Source: Faecalimonas sp. (lineage in GTDB: Bacteria; Bacillota_A; Clostridia; Lachnospirales; Lachnospiraceae). Taken from it: 7,617 nucleotides of DNA. A model generated the notes under the pieces. It was not told the origin of the DNA and made no database searches. It worked only from the letters and a program-made list of their open reading frames with translations. The stretch covers positions 1 to 7,617 of the forward strand of contig JAPFCT010000197.1 in the NCBI GenBank assembly GCA_026169575.1. Reading direction: 5' to 3'. Below, piece after piece: positions 1 to 6,209 of the stretch. The position numbers were made by a program, and so were the translations under genes. How positions within the stretch are numbered: position 1 is the stretch's first letter; every line of letters begins with the position of its first letter.

Positions 1-242
1 CGCTGTATGTGATGGATCAGATCAGTGACAAGAAAAACCGGGAGGAATACTGGGTGGAAGGACTGTCTCTGGAAGCTGCGATGGAACGGCTGAATGAAAG
101 AGAACGTTTTATCATCCAGCTGCGTTTCTTTGAGGGAAGGACACAGATGGAAGTGGCAGATCAGGTGAAAATCTCTCAGGCACAGGTGAGCCGGCTTGAG
201 AAAAATGCACTGAAGACAATGCGGCAGTATCTGGCAGGATAG
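1..242 (+). CDS. sigG: RNA polymerase sporulation sigma factor, SigG type (3' end, partial)
   Basis: The visible 80 or so codons (frame from base 3) are the C-terminal part of a sporulation sigma factor; the start lies left of the window. Seen: VMDQISDKKN, then the region 4 helix-turn-helix with TQMEVADQVKISQAQVSRLEK. The run ISQAQVSRLEK is typical of the SigF/SigG group. VMDQISD together with RFFEGRTQMEVA resembles SigG of Bacillus (VMDQISDERN, RFFQGKTQMEVA) more than SigF, which has LLDQIAD at the same place. Known role of the family: SigG directs late forespore transcription after engulfment, and region 4.2 contacts the -35 element. It ends in TAG at 240-242, the usual end for the family. 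No rho-independent terminator with a T-tract follows it. SigF is the main alternative. The organism is therefore very probably a spore former. Confidence 0.85.
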   Translation, partial: LYVMDQISDKKNREEYWVEGLSLEAAMERLNERERFIIQLRFFEGRTQMEVADQVKISQAQVSRLEKNALKTMRQYLAG

Positions 243-309
243 CATGGATGTACCATCAAATATTGTGAGAAAGACAGGTATGTGAGAAAAAATACGGAAA
301 GAAAAACAT

Positions 310-344
310 GCATGCAGGAGATCAGATCCTGACAGTACACATGC
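310..344 (+). other. Imperfect stem-loop downstream of the sigma factor gene
   Basis: GCATG (310-314) can pair with CATGC (340-344), and CAGGA (315-319) with TCCTG (327-331). This gives a ten-pair stem with a 7-nt loop and an 8-nt bulge on the 3' side. It is not followed by a T-tract, so it is not a normal intrinsic terminator. It lies in the 154-nt gap between the sigma factor stop codon and the next reading frame. It could be an mRNA 3'-end structure or a leader structure for the small frame at 397, or chance. The rest of 243-396 shows no convincing gene or promoter. Confidence 0.25.
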
Positions 345-396
345 GGGAACAGGTCTGCGGACAAAAAATAAAGATCAAAAAAGAGGGGAAAAAGTT

Positions 397-543
397 ATGG
401 GGCAGAGTAGAAAAGCTATGAAAACACTGTTCTTTTTGCTGCTTGTGGCAGTCTGTGTCTGTCTGTGCGCGGCGAGTGAGGCGGAGGCGGAAGAAAATTT
501 ATTGTTGAAATTTCAGCCCATTCATACTATTATATGGATATAA
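397..543 (+). CDS. Small putative secreted peptide precursor, 48 aa
   Basis: I do not recognise this protein. Seen: an AGAGGGG ribosome binding site at 382-388, 8 nt before ATG 397. The frame starts MGQSRKAMK, continues with the hydrophobic stretch LFFLLLVAVCVCLCAA (residues 11-26), then SEAEA and EENLLLKFQPIHTIIWI to TAA 541-543. This is the layout of a Sec signal peptide with an A-x-A type cleavage site (A29-E30-A31), leaving a 17-residue hydrophobic peptide. The cysteines in the core do not fit a lipobox. The stop codon touches the Shine-Dalgarno of the phosphatase gene. Against a real gene: the last 15 codons overlap a good promoter and use CCC, ATT, ACT and ATA, unlike the neighbouring genes, while the first half has ordinary codons. 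It may be a real peptide gene, a small membrane peptide, or the surviving 5' end of a decayed exported-protein gene. Confidence 0.45.
   Translation: MGQSRKAMKTLFFLLLVAVCVCLCAASEAEAEENLLLKFQPIHTIIWI
505..533 (+). promoter_or_regulatory. Sigma-A type promoter for the HAD phosphatase gene
   Basis: TTGAAA (505-510), a 17-nt spacer, then TATTAT (528-533). Both hexamers differ from the consensus at one position. Transcription would start near 540, giving a leader of about 16 nt that just contains the AAAGGAGAGG site (542-551) of the phosphatase gene. The promoter lies inside the 3' end of the 48-codon frame. CATACTA at 523-529 resembles a SigG -10 element, but no matching -35 sits 17-18 nt upstream. 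Confidence 0.6.
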
Positions 544-555
544 AGGAGAGGAACA

Positions 556-1209
556 ATGTATAAAGCGTGTATATTTGACCTGGATGGAACATTGACAGAT
601 ACGCTGGACTCACTTGTAAGATCTGTAAATCTGACATTGTGTGAGATGGGTCTGCCAGAGATCACGAGAGAGCAATGCAGACAGTTTGTAGGAAATGGAG
701 CAAAGGTGCTGATGGAGAAGGCGCTGGAGGCTTCCGGAGCAGGAGATCTTACGAGGATCCATGAGGCGATGGAGATTTATGGAAGAGTGTTCCAGGAGAA
801 CTGTATGTATCATGTGGAGCCTTATGAGAAGATCCGGCAGCTTTTGGAAGGATTAAAAGAGCGGGGGATCGAGCGGGCTGTATTGTCTAACAAGCCACAT
901 GCCCAGACTGTTCATGTAGTGCAGAGTGTATTTGGAGACGATACATTTTCTTATGTGCAGGGACAGTGTGACGGATGTCCGAAGAAGCCGGATCCGGCTA
1001 TGGTGTTTGTGATCGCCGCGAGTCTTGGGAGAGCGCGCGGGGAGTGTGTCTATATCGGAGATTCCGAGGTGGATATCAGAACCGGAAGAGCCGCAGGGAT
1101 GCGGACGATCGGAGTGACATGGGGGTTCCGTTCGAAGGAAGAATTGCTTGAAGCAGGAGCTGAGGAAACTGTGGATGACCCGCTTGAGATATTGGAACTC
1201 ATATCATAA
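556..1209 (+). CDS. HAD-superfamily phosphatase, phosphoglycolate phosphatase-like
   Basis: A 217-aa soluble hydrolase with all four HAD motifs. Motif I is DLDGTLTDT, with nucleophile D8 and acid/base D10. Motif II is LSNK with S111. Motif III is KKPDP, probably K144. Motif IV is GDSEVD, with D169 and D173 as Mg2+ ligands. Residues about 15-85 between motifs I and II form the small helical cap (type C1), as in the Gph/PpaX/beta-phosphoglucomutase group. Length fits phosphoglycolate phosphatases (215-230 aa). Known chemistry: an aspartyl-phosphate intermediate, releasing phosphate from a small phosphorylated metabolite. The substrate cannot be read from the sequence; 2-phosphoglycolate, pyrophosphate or a sugar phosphate are all possible. 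The start is set by AGGAG at 544-548, 7 nt before the ATG. It has its own promoter and reads towards the small acidic gene 52 nt downstream. Confidence 0.9.
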   Translation: MYKACIFDLDGTLTDTLDSLVRSVNLTLCEMGLPEITREQCRQFVGNGAKVLMEKALEASGAGDLTRIHEAMEIYGRVFQENCMYHVEPYEKIRQLLEGLKERGIERAVLSNKPHAQTVHVVQSVFGDDTFSYVQGQCDGCPKKPDPAMVFVIAASLGRARGECVYIGDSEVDIRTGRAAGMRTIGVTWGFRSKEELLEAGAEETVDDPLEILELIS

Positions 1210-1212
1210 GAT
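1184..1212 (+). promoter_or_regulatory. Possible sigma-A promoter for the small acidic gene
   Basis: TTGAGA (1184-1189), a 17-nt spacer, then TAAGAT (1207-1212). Each hexamer matches four of six consensus positions. It overlaps the stop codon of the phosphatase gene. Transcription would start near 1219, leaving about 27 nt before the AAGGAGG site of the next gene. Co-transcription from the phosphatase promoter is equally possible, since no terminator lies between the two genes. Confidence 0.35.
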
Positions 1213-1261
1213 AAACATGCATAGAAATACAAAAAAGAGGAAATGAAGGAGGATATATGCC

Positions 1262-1525
1262 ATGTACGAATATGATGAGGATTGTTTAAAGGTGTTCTTA
1301 AAGAACCAGTCACAATTATTTGACGAGCCGGTGGCAGAGACATTGGAGGAGGCAGAGGCATTTCTGGAAGACTGTATGGCAGTGATCGTAGATTCTCTTG
1401 CAGAAGTAAGAGAATATTTTGAGGAGAACGGTGCAGACGTAGAGGGAATGTCAGACGAAGAGCTGGAAGAAGCTTCCGAAGTCTTTGCACTTCCAGGCGG
1501 ACAATATCTTGTCGTAGAAGGATAG
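1262..1525 (+). CDS. Small acidic protein of unknown function, 87 aa
   Basis: I cannot assign a function. The start is well supported: AAGGAGG (1246-1252) sits 9 nt before ATG 1262, and codon use matches the neighbours. The protein begins MYEYDEDCLKVFLKNQ and is very acidic, with many Glu/Asp and few Lys/Arg. It has no signal peptide or membrane segment, so it is probably cytosolic. Residues about 24-55 (ETLEEAEAFLEDCMAVIVDS and following) look like amphipathic helices. Residues 60-72 (GMSDEELEEASEV) form another helix, and the tail LPGGQYLVVEG reads as a short beta strand. The two cysteines, C8 and C38, are not in a metal-binding pattern. It lies 52 nt after the phosphatase gene and ends in TAG, with the terminator about 90 nt further on. 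Its place in the unit suggests constitutive expression, but says little about function. Confidence 0.75.
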   Translation: MYEYDEDCLKVFLKNQSQLFDEPVAETLEEAEAFLEDCMAVIVDSLAEVREYFEENGADVEGMSDEELEEASEVFALPGGQYLVVEG

Positions 1526-1558
1526 CGTATAGATCAGATCATCTTTCACAGCCCGGAG

Positions 1559-1586
1559 CTTTGGGAGGGATCTGTCAGATCCAAAG
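1559..1586 (+). other. Bulged stem-loop in the 3' untranslated region of the acidic gene
   Basis: CTTTG (1559-1563) pairs with CAAAG (1582-1586), and GATCT (1569-1573) with AGATC (1577-1581) around a GTC loop. This leaves GGAGG (1564-1568) as a five-base bulge. CAGATC at 1535-1540 could pair with the same GATCTG, so two folds compete. No reading frame starts just downstream, so the GGAGG is not a working ribosome binding site for a visible gene. It may be an mRNA-stability element or chance. Confidence 0.25.
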
Positions 1587-1612
1587 AAACAGAAAGAAAA
1601 CAGAGCATTACA

Positions 1613-1644
1613 AAAGCCGCAGTTATCTGACTGCGGCTTTTTTT
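1613..1644 (+). terminator. Rho-independent terminator, probably bidirectional
   Basis: AAAGCCGCAGT (1613-1623), loop TATCTG (1624-1629), then ACTGCGGCTTT (1630-1640): a perfect 11-bp stem. The T-run at 1638-1644 gives a strong plus-strand terminator for the phosphatase/acidic-protein unit. On the minus strand the same stem is followed by TTTTG, a weaker U-tract, so it may also end the convergent gene. The minus-strand gene's final codons and stop (1623-1625) lie within the hairpin. Confidence 0.92.
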
Positions 1645-2054
1645 AGTGCCTCACCGACAGCGTCCAGGATGACTTGTGAGGTATATGGATTATCCTGGGG
1701 AAGCGAGATGTTTTCAAGAGACTGCGTATCGTAGATCTGCTCTGCAATATTTTCAATCGCAGGCTGGATCAGCGGAAACATTGTTGTGATCGTGTCGTCC
1801 AGGTTCGAGAAGCGGATGGAATTAATATGGGATGCATCGACGGCAACTTCCACTTCCAGATCTGTATTATTTAATGTCAGTGTCGAAGTATAGATGCCGG
1901 GATTATACTGCCTGGTTTCGGAGTGCCCTTCTTTTTTTTCAGGAAGAAACATAAAGAAGAGAAGGAGCAGAAGCAGGATCCCAAGTACGACAAAGATGGT
2001 AGTGTAAATGATTTCCTTCATGTGAAGGACGACGATTTTTGTTTTCGAACTCAT
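1623..2054 (-). CDS. Membrane-anchored protein with degenerate FMN-binding-like domain
   Basis: A 143-aa protein on the opposite strand. Residues about 15-37 are a strongly hydrophobic helix (IIYTTIFVVLGILLLLLLFF), followed by a charged linker, so it is probably a single-pass protein with the C-terminal part outside. Residues 50-143 resemble an FMN_bind domain. There is a GIYTSTLTL strand, the V-x-V-x-V and I-x-x-I strands (68-81), and the end DNPYTSQVILDAVGEALKKA (121-140), which aligns by eye with the family end SGATYTS-x-x-x-x-x-AV-x-x-AL. The threonine that carries covalent FMN in SGAT aligns with P123, so flavinylation is unlikely. The domain call is moderate and rests on eye alignment. 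The start is set by AGGAGG (2065-2060 on the minus strand), 5 nt before the ATG. An internal Met12 is less likely. It converges on the acidic gene and diverges from pth; no clear promoter pair is seen. Confidence 0.75.
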   Translation of the reverse strand: MSSKTKIVVLHMKEIIYTTIFVVLGILLLLLLFFMFLPEKKEGHSETRQYNPGIYTSTLTLNNTDLEVEVAVDASHINSIRFSNLDDTITTMFPLIQPAIENIAEQIYDTQSLENISLPQDNPYTSQVILDAVGEALKKAAVR

Positions 2055-2189
2055 ATATGCCTCCTGTGAATGTATGCTTGAAAAAGAACTGTGAAATAGT
2101 TGTTTTAATATACTTTATGATAGGGGGAAGGGAAATATGCGTGACAAACGGAGGAGTATCTTGTAAAATGGGAACGGAGGTGACGAAAA

Positions 2190-2768
2190 ATGTATATCAT
2201 TATTGGACTGGGAAATCCGACAGCACAGTATGAAGGGACAAGACATAATGTCGGATTTGATGTGATAGACAGACTTGCAGAGAAATATAATATAGCGGTA
2301 GATACGAAGAAGCACAGAGCTTATATCGGGAAAGGGATGATCGACGGGCAGAAGGTGATCCTGGCAAAACCGCAGACCTACATGAACTTAAGCGGCGAGA
2401 GTGTCAGGGAACTTGCGGAGTATTACAAGGTGGACCCGGAGCAGGAGATTCTTGTGATCTATGATGACATCAGCCTGGATGTGGGGCAGCTCCGCATCCG
2501 CAAGAAAGGAAGCGCAGGAGGACATAACGGGATTAAAAATATCATCGCGCATCTCGGAACACAGGTATTTCCGAGGATCAAAGTAGGTGTCGGGGAAAAG
2601 CCGAAAAATTATGATCTGGCAGACTATGTGCTGGGACATTTTTCCAAAGCAGAGCGGGAGCAGATGGAAGCAGGGTATGACCGTGCCGCAGAAGCTGTCC
2701 GCCTGATCCTTGCAGGCGAGACCGACGCTGCGATGAACCAGTATAATAAAAAGCAGCCGTCAGTATAA
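2190..2768 (+). CDS. pth: Peptidyl-tRNA hydrolase
   Basis: A 192-aa cytosolic enzyme of the bacterial Pth family, which cleaves the ester bond between peptide and tRNA to recycle tRNAs dropped by stalled ribosomes. Seen in order: IGLGNP (4-10) with N9; TRHNVGF with catalytic H19; KPQTYMNLSG with N66; YDDISL, where D92 corresponds to the aspartate that positions the histidine; GSAGGHNGIKNI (107-118) with N113; and FPRIKVGVG (127-135). These match the catalytic set of E. coli Pth (N10, H20, N68, D93, N114), and the length is typical. The start is fixed by GGAGGTGA (2176-2183), an eight-base match to the anti-Shine-Dalgarno, 6 nt before the ATG. The 135-nt gap shared with the divergent gene is AT-rich at 2100-2121 (TATACT, TATGAT), without a convincing -35. 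mfd follows after 54 nt with no terminator, so the two are probably co-transcribed. Confidence 0.97.
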   Translation: MYIIIGLGNPTAQYEGTRHNVGFDVIDRLAEKYNIAVDTKKHRAYIGKGMIDGQKVILAKPQTYMNLSGESVRELAEYYKVDPEQEILVIYDDISLDVGQLRIRKKGSAGGHNGIKNIIAHLGTQVFPRIKVGVGEKPKNYDLADYVLGHFSKAEREQMEAGYDRAAEAVRLILAGETDAAMNQYNKKQPSV

Positions 2769-2822
2769 GATGGCAGCGCAGAGGAACATACTGTTTTTGC
2801 AGGAAGAGGAAGGAGTGAGTGT

Positions 2823-5800
2823 ATGGAAGCTCTTTTAGAGCCATTAAAGGAACTGGCAGAGATTGAGGAGATTCAAAAAGAGAAGAAAAAGGAAGCAGGG
2901 CTGATCCAGATCACAGGCTGTGTCGGCTCACAGAAGACGCATCTGACTTATGCACTGGGAAGTGGCTGTAAGTATAAGCTGATCGTAACGTCCGGGGAGT
3001 CAAAGGCGAAGCAGATGTATGAAGAGTACCGCTTTCTCAATGAGACAGTCTATCTGTATCCGGCGAAGGATCTGCTGTTTTACCATGCAGATCTGAGAGG
3101 AAAACAACTGCTCAGCAGCAGAATGGAGACAATTCAGGCACTCCTTTCGGGGGAAGGCTGCACGGTGATCACAACGTTTGATGCCTTTATGGATTCTCTT
3201 TTACCGGTAGAGACGATCCGGGACAGAGTATTCACAATCCGATCCGGGGATACAGTTGATTTTGAAAAGATGCAGAAGGATCTGGCGCTTTCAGGCTATG
3301 ACAGAGAAGTCCAGATCGAAGGACCGGGACAGTTTGCGGTGCGCGGAGGGATCCTTGACGTCTACCCGCTCACGGAGGAAGTGCCGGTTCGTATTGAACT
3401 GTGGGATGACGAGGTGGATTCCATCCGTACGTTTGATGTGGAGAGCCAGCGGTCGATCGAGAATCTGGAAGAGATCACGCTCTATCCGGCATCTGAATTC
3501 ATGGATGAGAAGGCAAAGAGAGTTTCATTTCTCGACTATTTTCCGAAGGAAGAGACACTTTTATTTCTGGAGGAACCGGCGCGGCTGATCGAGCAGGGTG
3601 AGGCGGTCGAAGCAGAATTTATCGAGAGCATGAAAAAGCGTGTGGAAACAGGCTGTGAAGTGTCAGAGGAAGAGGTGAAGCTGTTTACGCCGAAAGAGAT
3701 CGCGGCAAAGATGAACCACTATCCGGGGATCGGGTTGTCGATCCTGGAGAGCAAAAGCAGTGTATTCCATGTCAGAAAGAGTATCCATCTTCAGGTAAAA
3801 GGAGTCAACCCGTACAATAACAGCTTTGAGACACTTACAAGAGATCTTGCCAGGCTGAAGCGCAGCGGATACAGAGTGATTCTTCTGTCAGGCTCCCGGA
3901 CAAGGGCAAAGCGGCTTGCGGAAGATTTGAGAGACTACAGTCTGAGCAGCTTTTACAGTGAGGAGATGAACCGGGAAGTGAACCCGGGGGAGATCATGGT
4001 CGCATACGGACATGTGGATGAGGGATATGAATATCCGCTGTTAAAATTTATCGTGATTTCCGAGACCGATATCTTCGGAAAGAAAAAGAAAAAAAAGAAG
4101 CGGAAAACTTACGAGGGACAGAAAATCCAGAGTTTCTCAGATCTGAAAGTTGGGGACTATGTTGTTCATGAGAATCACGGACTTGGAATCTATCAGGGGA
4201 TCGAGAAGATCGAAGTCGATAAAGTCGCAAAAGACTATATGAAGATCTCCTATGCAGACGGAGGAAATTTGTATATCCTTGCAACCCAGCTGGAACTGAT
4301 CCAGAAATATGCAAGCGCGGATGCCAAGCGGCCGAAGTTAAATAAACTTGGCGGTCAGGAATGGGCAAAGACGAAGACGAGGGTCCGCGGCGCGGTAAAA
4401 GAGATCGCGAAGGAACTTGTAGAACTTTATGCCGCAAGGCAGAAAGAAGAAGGGTATGTATACGGGGAAGATACAATCTGGCAGCGGGAGTTTGAAGAGA
4501 TGTTCCCATTTGAGGAGACGGAAGACCAGCTGAATGCGATCGAGGCGACGAAAAAAGATATGGAGAGCAAGAAGATCATGGACAGACTGATCTGCGGCGA
4601 TGTCGGATATGGAAAGACAGAGGTTGCAGTCCGCGCTGCATTTAAGGCAGTGCAGGAGAGCAAGCAGGTTGTATATCTCGTTCCGACCACCGTGCTTGCC
4701 CAGCAGCACTACAATACATTTGTGAAGCGGATGAAAGACTTTCCGGTGCGGGTGGATCTGCTGTGCAGATTCCGGACACCGGCGCAGCAAAGGAAGACGA
4801 TCGAAGATGTGCGCAAAGGGATGGTCGATATCGTGATCGGAACGCACCGTGTACTGTCTGATGATCTGAAATTTAAAGATCTTGGTCTTTTGATCATTGA
4901 CGAGGAGCAGCGGTTTGGCGTGCAGCACAAAGAAAAAATCAAGCAGATGAAAGAAAATGTCGATGTGCTGACATTGACGGCGACCCCGATCCCGAGAACA
5001 CTTCATATGAGTCTGATCGGGATCCGTGATATGAGTGTGCTGGAGGAGCCGCCGATGGACCGGATGCCGATCCAGACATATGTGATGGAGTACAATGATG
5101 AGATGGTGCGCGAGGCGATCGAGCGGGAACTTGCAAGAGACGGACAGGTATATTATGTATATAACCGGGTGCAGGACATCGATGAAGTTGCAGACCGGAT
5201 CCAGAAACTTGTGCCGGAGGCGAATGTGGCATTTGCACATGGGCAGATGCGGGAACATCAGCTGGAGCGGATCATGTATGATTTTATCAATGGGGAGATC
5301 GATGTGCTGATTTCGACGACGATCATTGAGACTGGTCTTGATATTTCCAATGCCAATACGATGATCATACATGATGCAGACCAGCTCGGGCTTTCACAGC
5401 TCTATCAGCTTCGCGGGCGTGTAGGGCGGTCCAACCGGATGGCGTATGCATTTTTGCTCTACAAGCGGGATAAGCTGCTAAAAGAAGTGGCAGAAAAGAG
5501 ACTTTCGGCGATCCGGGAATTTACTGATCTTGGCTCCGGATTTAAGATCGCGATGCGGGATCTTGAAATCCGCGGAGCAGGAAATCTTCTCGGAGCAGAG
5601 CAGCATGGGCATATGGAAGCCGTTGGATATGATCTGTACTGCAAGATGTTAAATGAAGCGGTCAGACATCTGAAAGGCGAGGCGGAGGAAGAACCATATA
5701 CGACAACGGTAGATCTGAATGTCGATGCCTATATTCCTGCATCGTATATTCCGAATGAGTATCAGAAGCTGGATATTTATAAGCGGATCGCGGGTATCGA

Positions 5801-6161
5801 GAATGAGGAAGAGATGGATGATATGGTAGAAGAGCTGATCGACCGCTTCGGAGACATTCCGAGAAAAGTCCAGAAGCTGCTGGCAATCGCAAATCTGAAA
5901 GCGATGGCGCACAGTCTGTATATCACAGCGGTAGAACAAAAGGGTGAAGATTATAAATTCACGATGTTTGAGCATGCAAAGATCCGGACAGAGAAGATCC
6001 CGAAACTTCTTGAACTGTACAAGGAAGAGCTGAGCTTTAAGATGGATACGCCTCCCTATTTCCTTTATCATAAGAAGAGCAGAAACCGGAAAGCGAAAGA
6101 GGAAGATCCGATCGAAGTTGTGAAAAAAGTGTTAATTGATATGAAAACATTGCTAGAATAA
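2823..6161 (+). CDS. mfd: Transcription-repair coupling factor Mfd
   Basis: A full-length 1112-aa DNA translocase (B. subtilis 1177, E. coli 1148). The family pushes stalled RNA polymerase off lesions and recruits UvrA. Domains seen: the UvrB-homology region (about 28-210), where the P-loop site is degenerate (GCVGSQKT) and [10 protein letters not shown] lies at 167-176; a basic linker with seven consecutive lysines (420-426); the RNA-polymerase-interacting Tudor-like domain (about 437-505, [19 protein letters not shown]); and the RecG-like motor. The motor has Walker A GDVGYGKT (592-599, K598), Walker B DEEQ (693-696), LTATP (718-722) and motif VI RGRVGR (864-869). The TRG-like region is at 904-929, and the C-terminal autoinhibitory TRCF domain starts near 968. 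AAGGAG at 2810-2815 lies 7 nt before the ATG. In Bacillus, fin sits between pth and mfd; here the 54-nt gap has no room for it. The final codons overlap the next gene's promoter. Confidence 0.98.
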   Translation: MEALLEPLKELAEIEEIQKEKKKEAGLIQITGCVGSQKTHLTYALGSGCKYKLIVTSGESKAKQMYEEYRFLNETVYLYPAKDLLFYHADLRGKQLLSSRMETIQALLSGEGCTVITTFDAFMDSLLPVETIRDRVFTIRSGDTVDFEKMQKDLALSGYDREVQIEGPGQFAVRGGILDVYPLTEEVPVRIELWDDEVDSIRTFDVESQRSIENLEEITLYPASEFMDEKAKRVSFLDYFPKEETLLFLEEPARLIEQGEAVEAEFIESMKKRVETGCEVSEEEVKLFTPKEIAAKMNHYPGIGLSILESKSSVFHVRKSIHLQVKGVNPYNNSFETLTRDLARLKRSGYRVILLSGSRTRAKRLAEDLRDYSLSSFYSEEMNREVNPGEIMVAYGHVDEGYEYPLLKFIVISETDIFGKKKKKKKRKTYEGQKIQSFSDLKVGDYVVHENHGLGIYQGIEKIEVDKVAKDYMKISYADGGNLYILATQLELIQKYASADAKRPKLNKLGGQEWAKTKTRVRGAVKEIAKELVELYAARQKEEGYVYGEDTIWQREFEEMFPFEETEDQLNAIEATKKDMESKKIMDRLICGDVGYGKTEVAVRAAFKAVQESKQVVYLVPTTVLAQQHYNTFVKRMKDFPVRVDLLCRFRTPAQQRKTIEDVRKGMVDIVIGTHRVLSDDLKFKDLGLLIIDEEQRFGVQHKEKIKQMKENVDVLTLTATPIPRTLHMSLIGIRDMSVLEEPPMDRMPIQTYVMEYNDEMVREAIERELARDGQVYYVYNRVQDIDEVADRIQKLVPEANVAFAHGQMREHQLERIMYDFINGEIDVLISTTIIETGLDISNANTMIIHDADQLGLSQLYQLRGRVGRSNRMAYAFLLYKRDKLLKEVAEKRLSAIREFTDLGSGFKIAMRDLEIRGAGNLLGAEQHGHMEAVGYDLYCKMLNEAVRHLKGEAEEEPYTTTVDLNVDAYIPASYIPNEYQKLDIYKRIAGIENEEEMDDMVEELIDRFGDIPRKVQKLLAIANLKAMAHSLYITAVEQKGEDYKFTMFEHAKIRTEKIPKLLELYKEELSFKMDTPPYFLYHKKSRNRKAKEEDPIEVVKKVLIDMKTLLE

Positions 6162-6178
6162 AAGGCAGAGAGTATAAT
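6150..6178 (+). promoter_or_regulatory. Sigma-A promoter for the PPIC lipoprotein gene
   Basis: TTGCTA (6150-6155), a 17-nt spacer, then a perfect TATAAT (6173-6178). The -35 lies in the last codons of mfd and the -10 is 12 nt after its stop. Transcription would start near 6185, leaving AAGGAGG (6197-6203) in a leader of about 25 nt. This also argues against the upstream in-frame ATG at 6177, which lies inside the -10 box. Confidence 0.7.
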
Positions 6179-6209
6179 GATATCGTTAGAAACGCGAAGG
6201 AGGAAATGT

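Noticed and set aside
308..421. Frame of 37 codons starting MHAGDQILTVHMREQV
   Set aside because: There is no ribosome binding site upstream, the composition is not protein-like, and it overlaps the better-supported 48-codon frame in another phase.
516..529. CATACTA resembling a SigF/SigG -10 element
   Set aside because: No GCATA- or GAATA-like -35 at 17-18 nt; the sigma-A pair TTGAAA/TATTAT explains the site better.
2066..2075. Minus-strand CATACATT resembling a SigE -10 before the FMN-binding-like gene
   Set aside because: The transcript would start inside the AGGAGG ribosome binding site, and no good -35 is present.
2150..2233. Possible 21-codon leader peptide (ATG 2168) overlapping the pth start, with GGAGGAG upstream
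   Set aside because: The 11-nt spacing is long, the peptide shows no leader-like codon pattern, and the main pth site GGAGGTGA explains the sequence.
2770..2838. 22-codon frame between pth and mfd (MAAQRNILFLQEEEG...)
   Set aside because: No ribosome binding site, and it runs through the mfd start in another phase.
4338..5372. 344-codon open frame on the minus strand inside mfd
   Set aside because: It is a shadow of the mfd coding strand: rich in His, Arg, Leu and Ile, without a ribosome binding site or recognisable domain.
6177..6209. Longer start for the PPIC lipoprotein (MISLETRRRKC...)
   Set aside because: ATG 6177 lies within the TATAAT box and lacks a ribosome binding site; ATG 6210 has AAGGAGG and gives a normal lipoprotein signal peptide.
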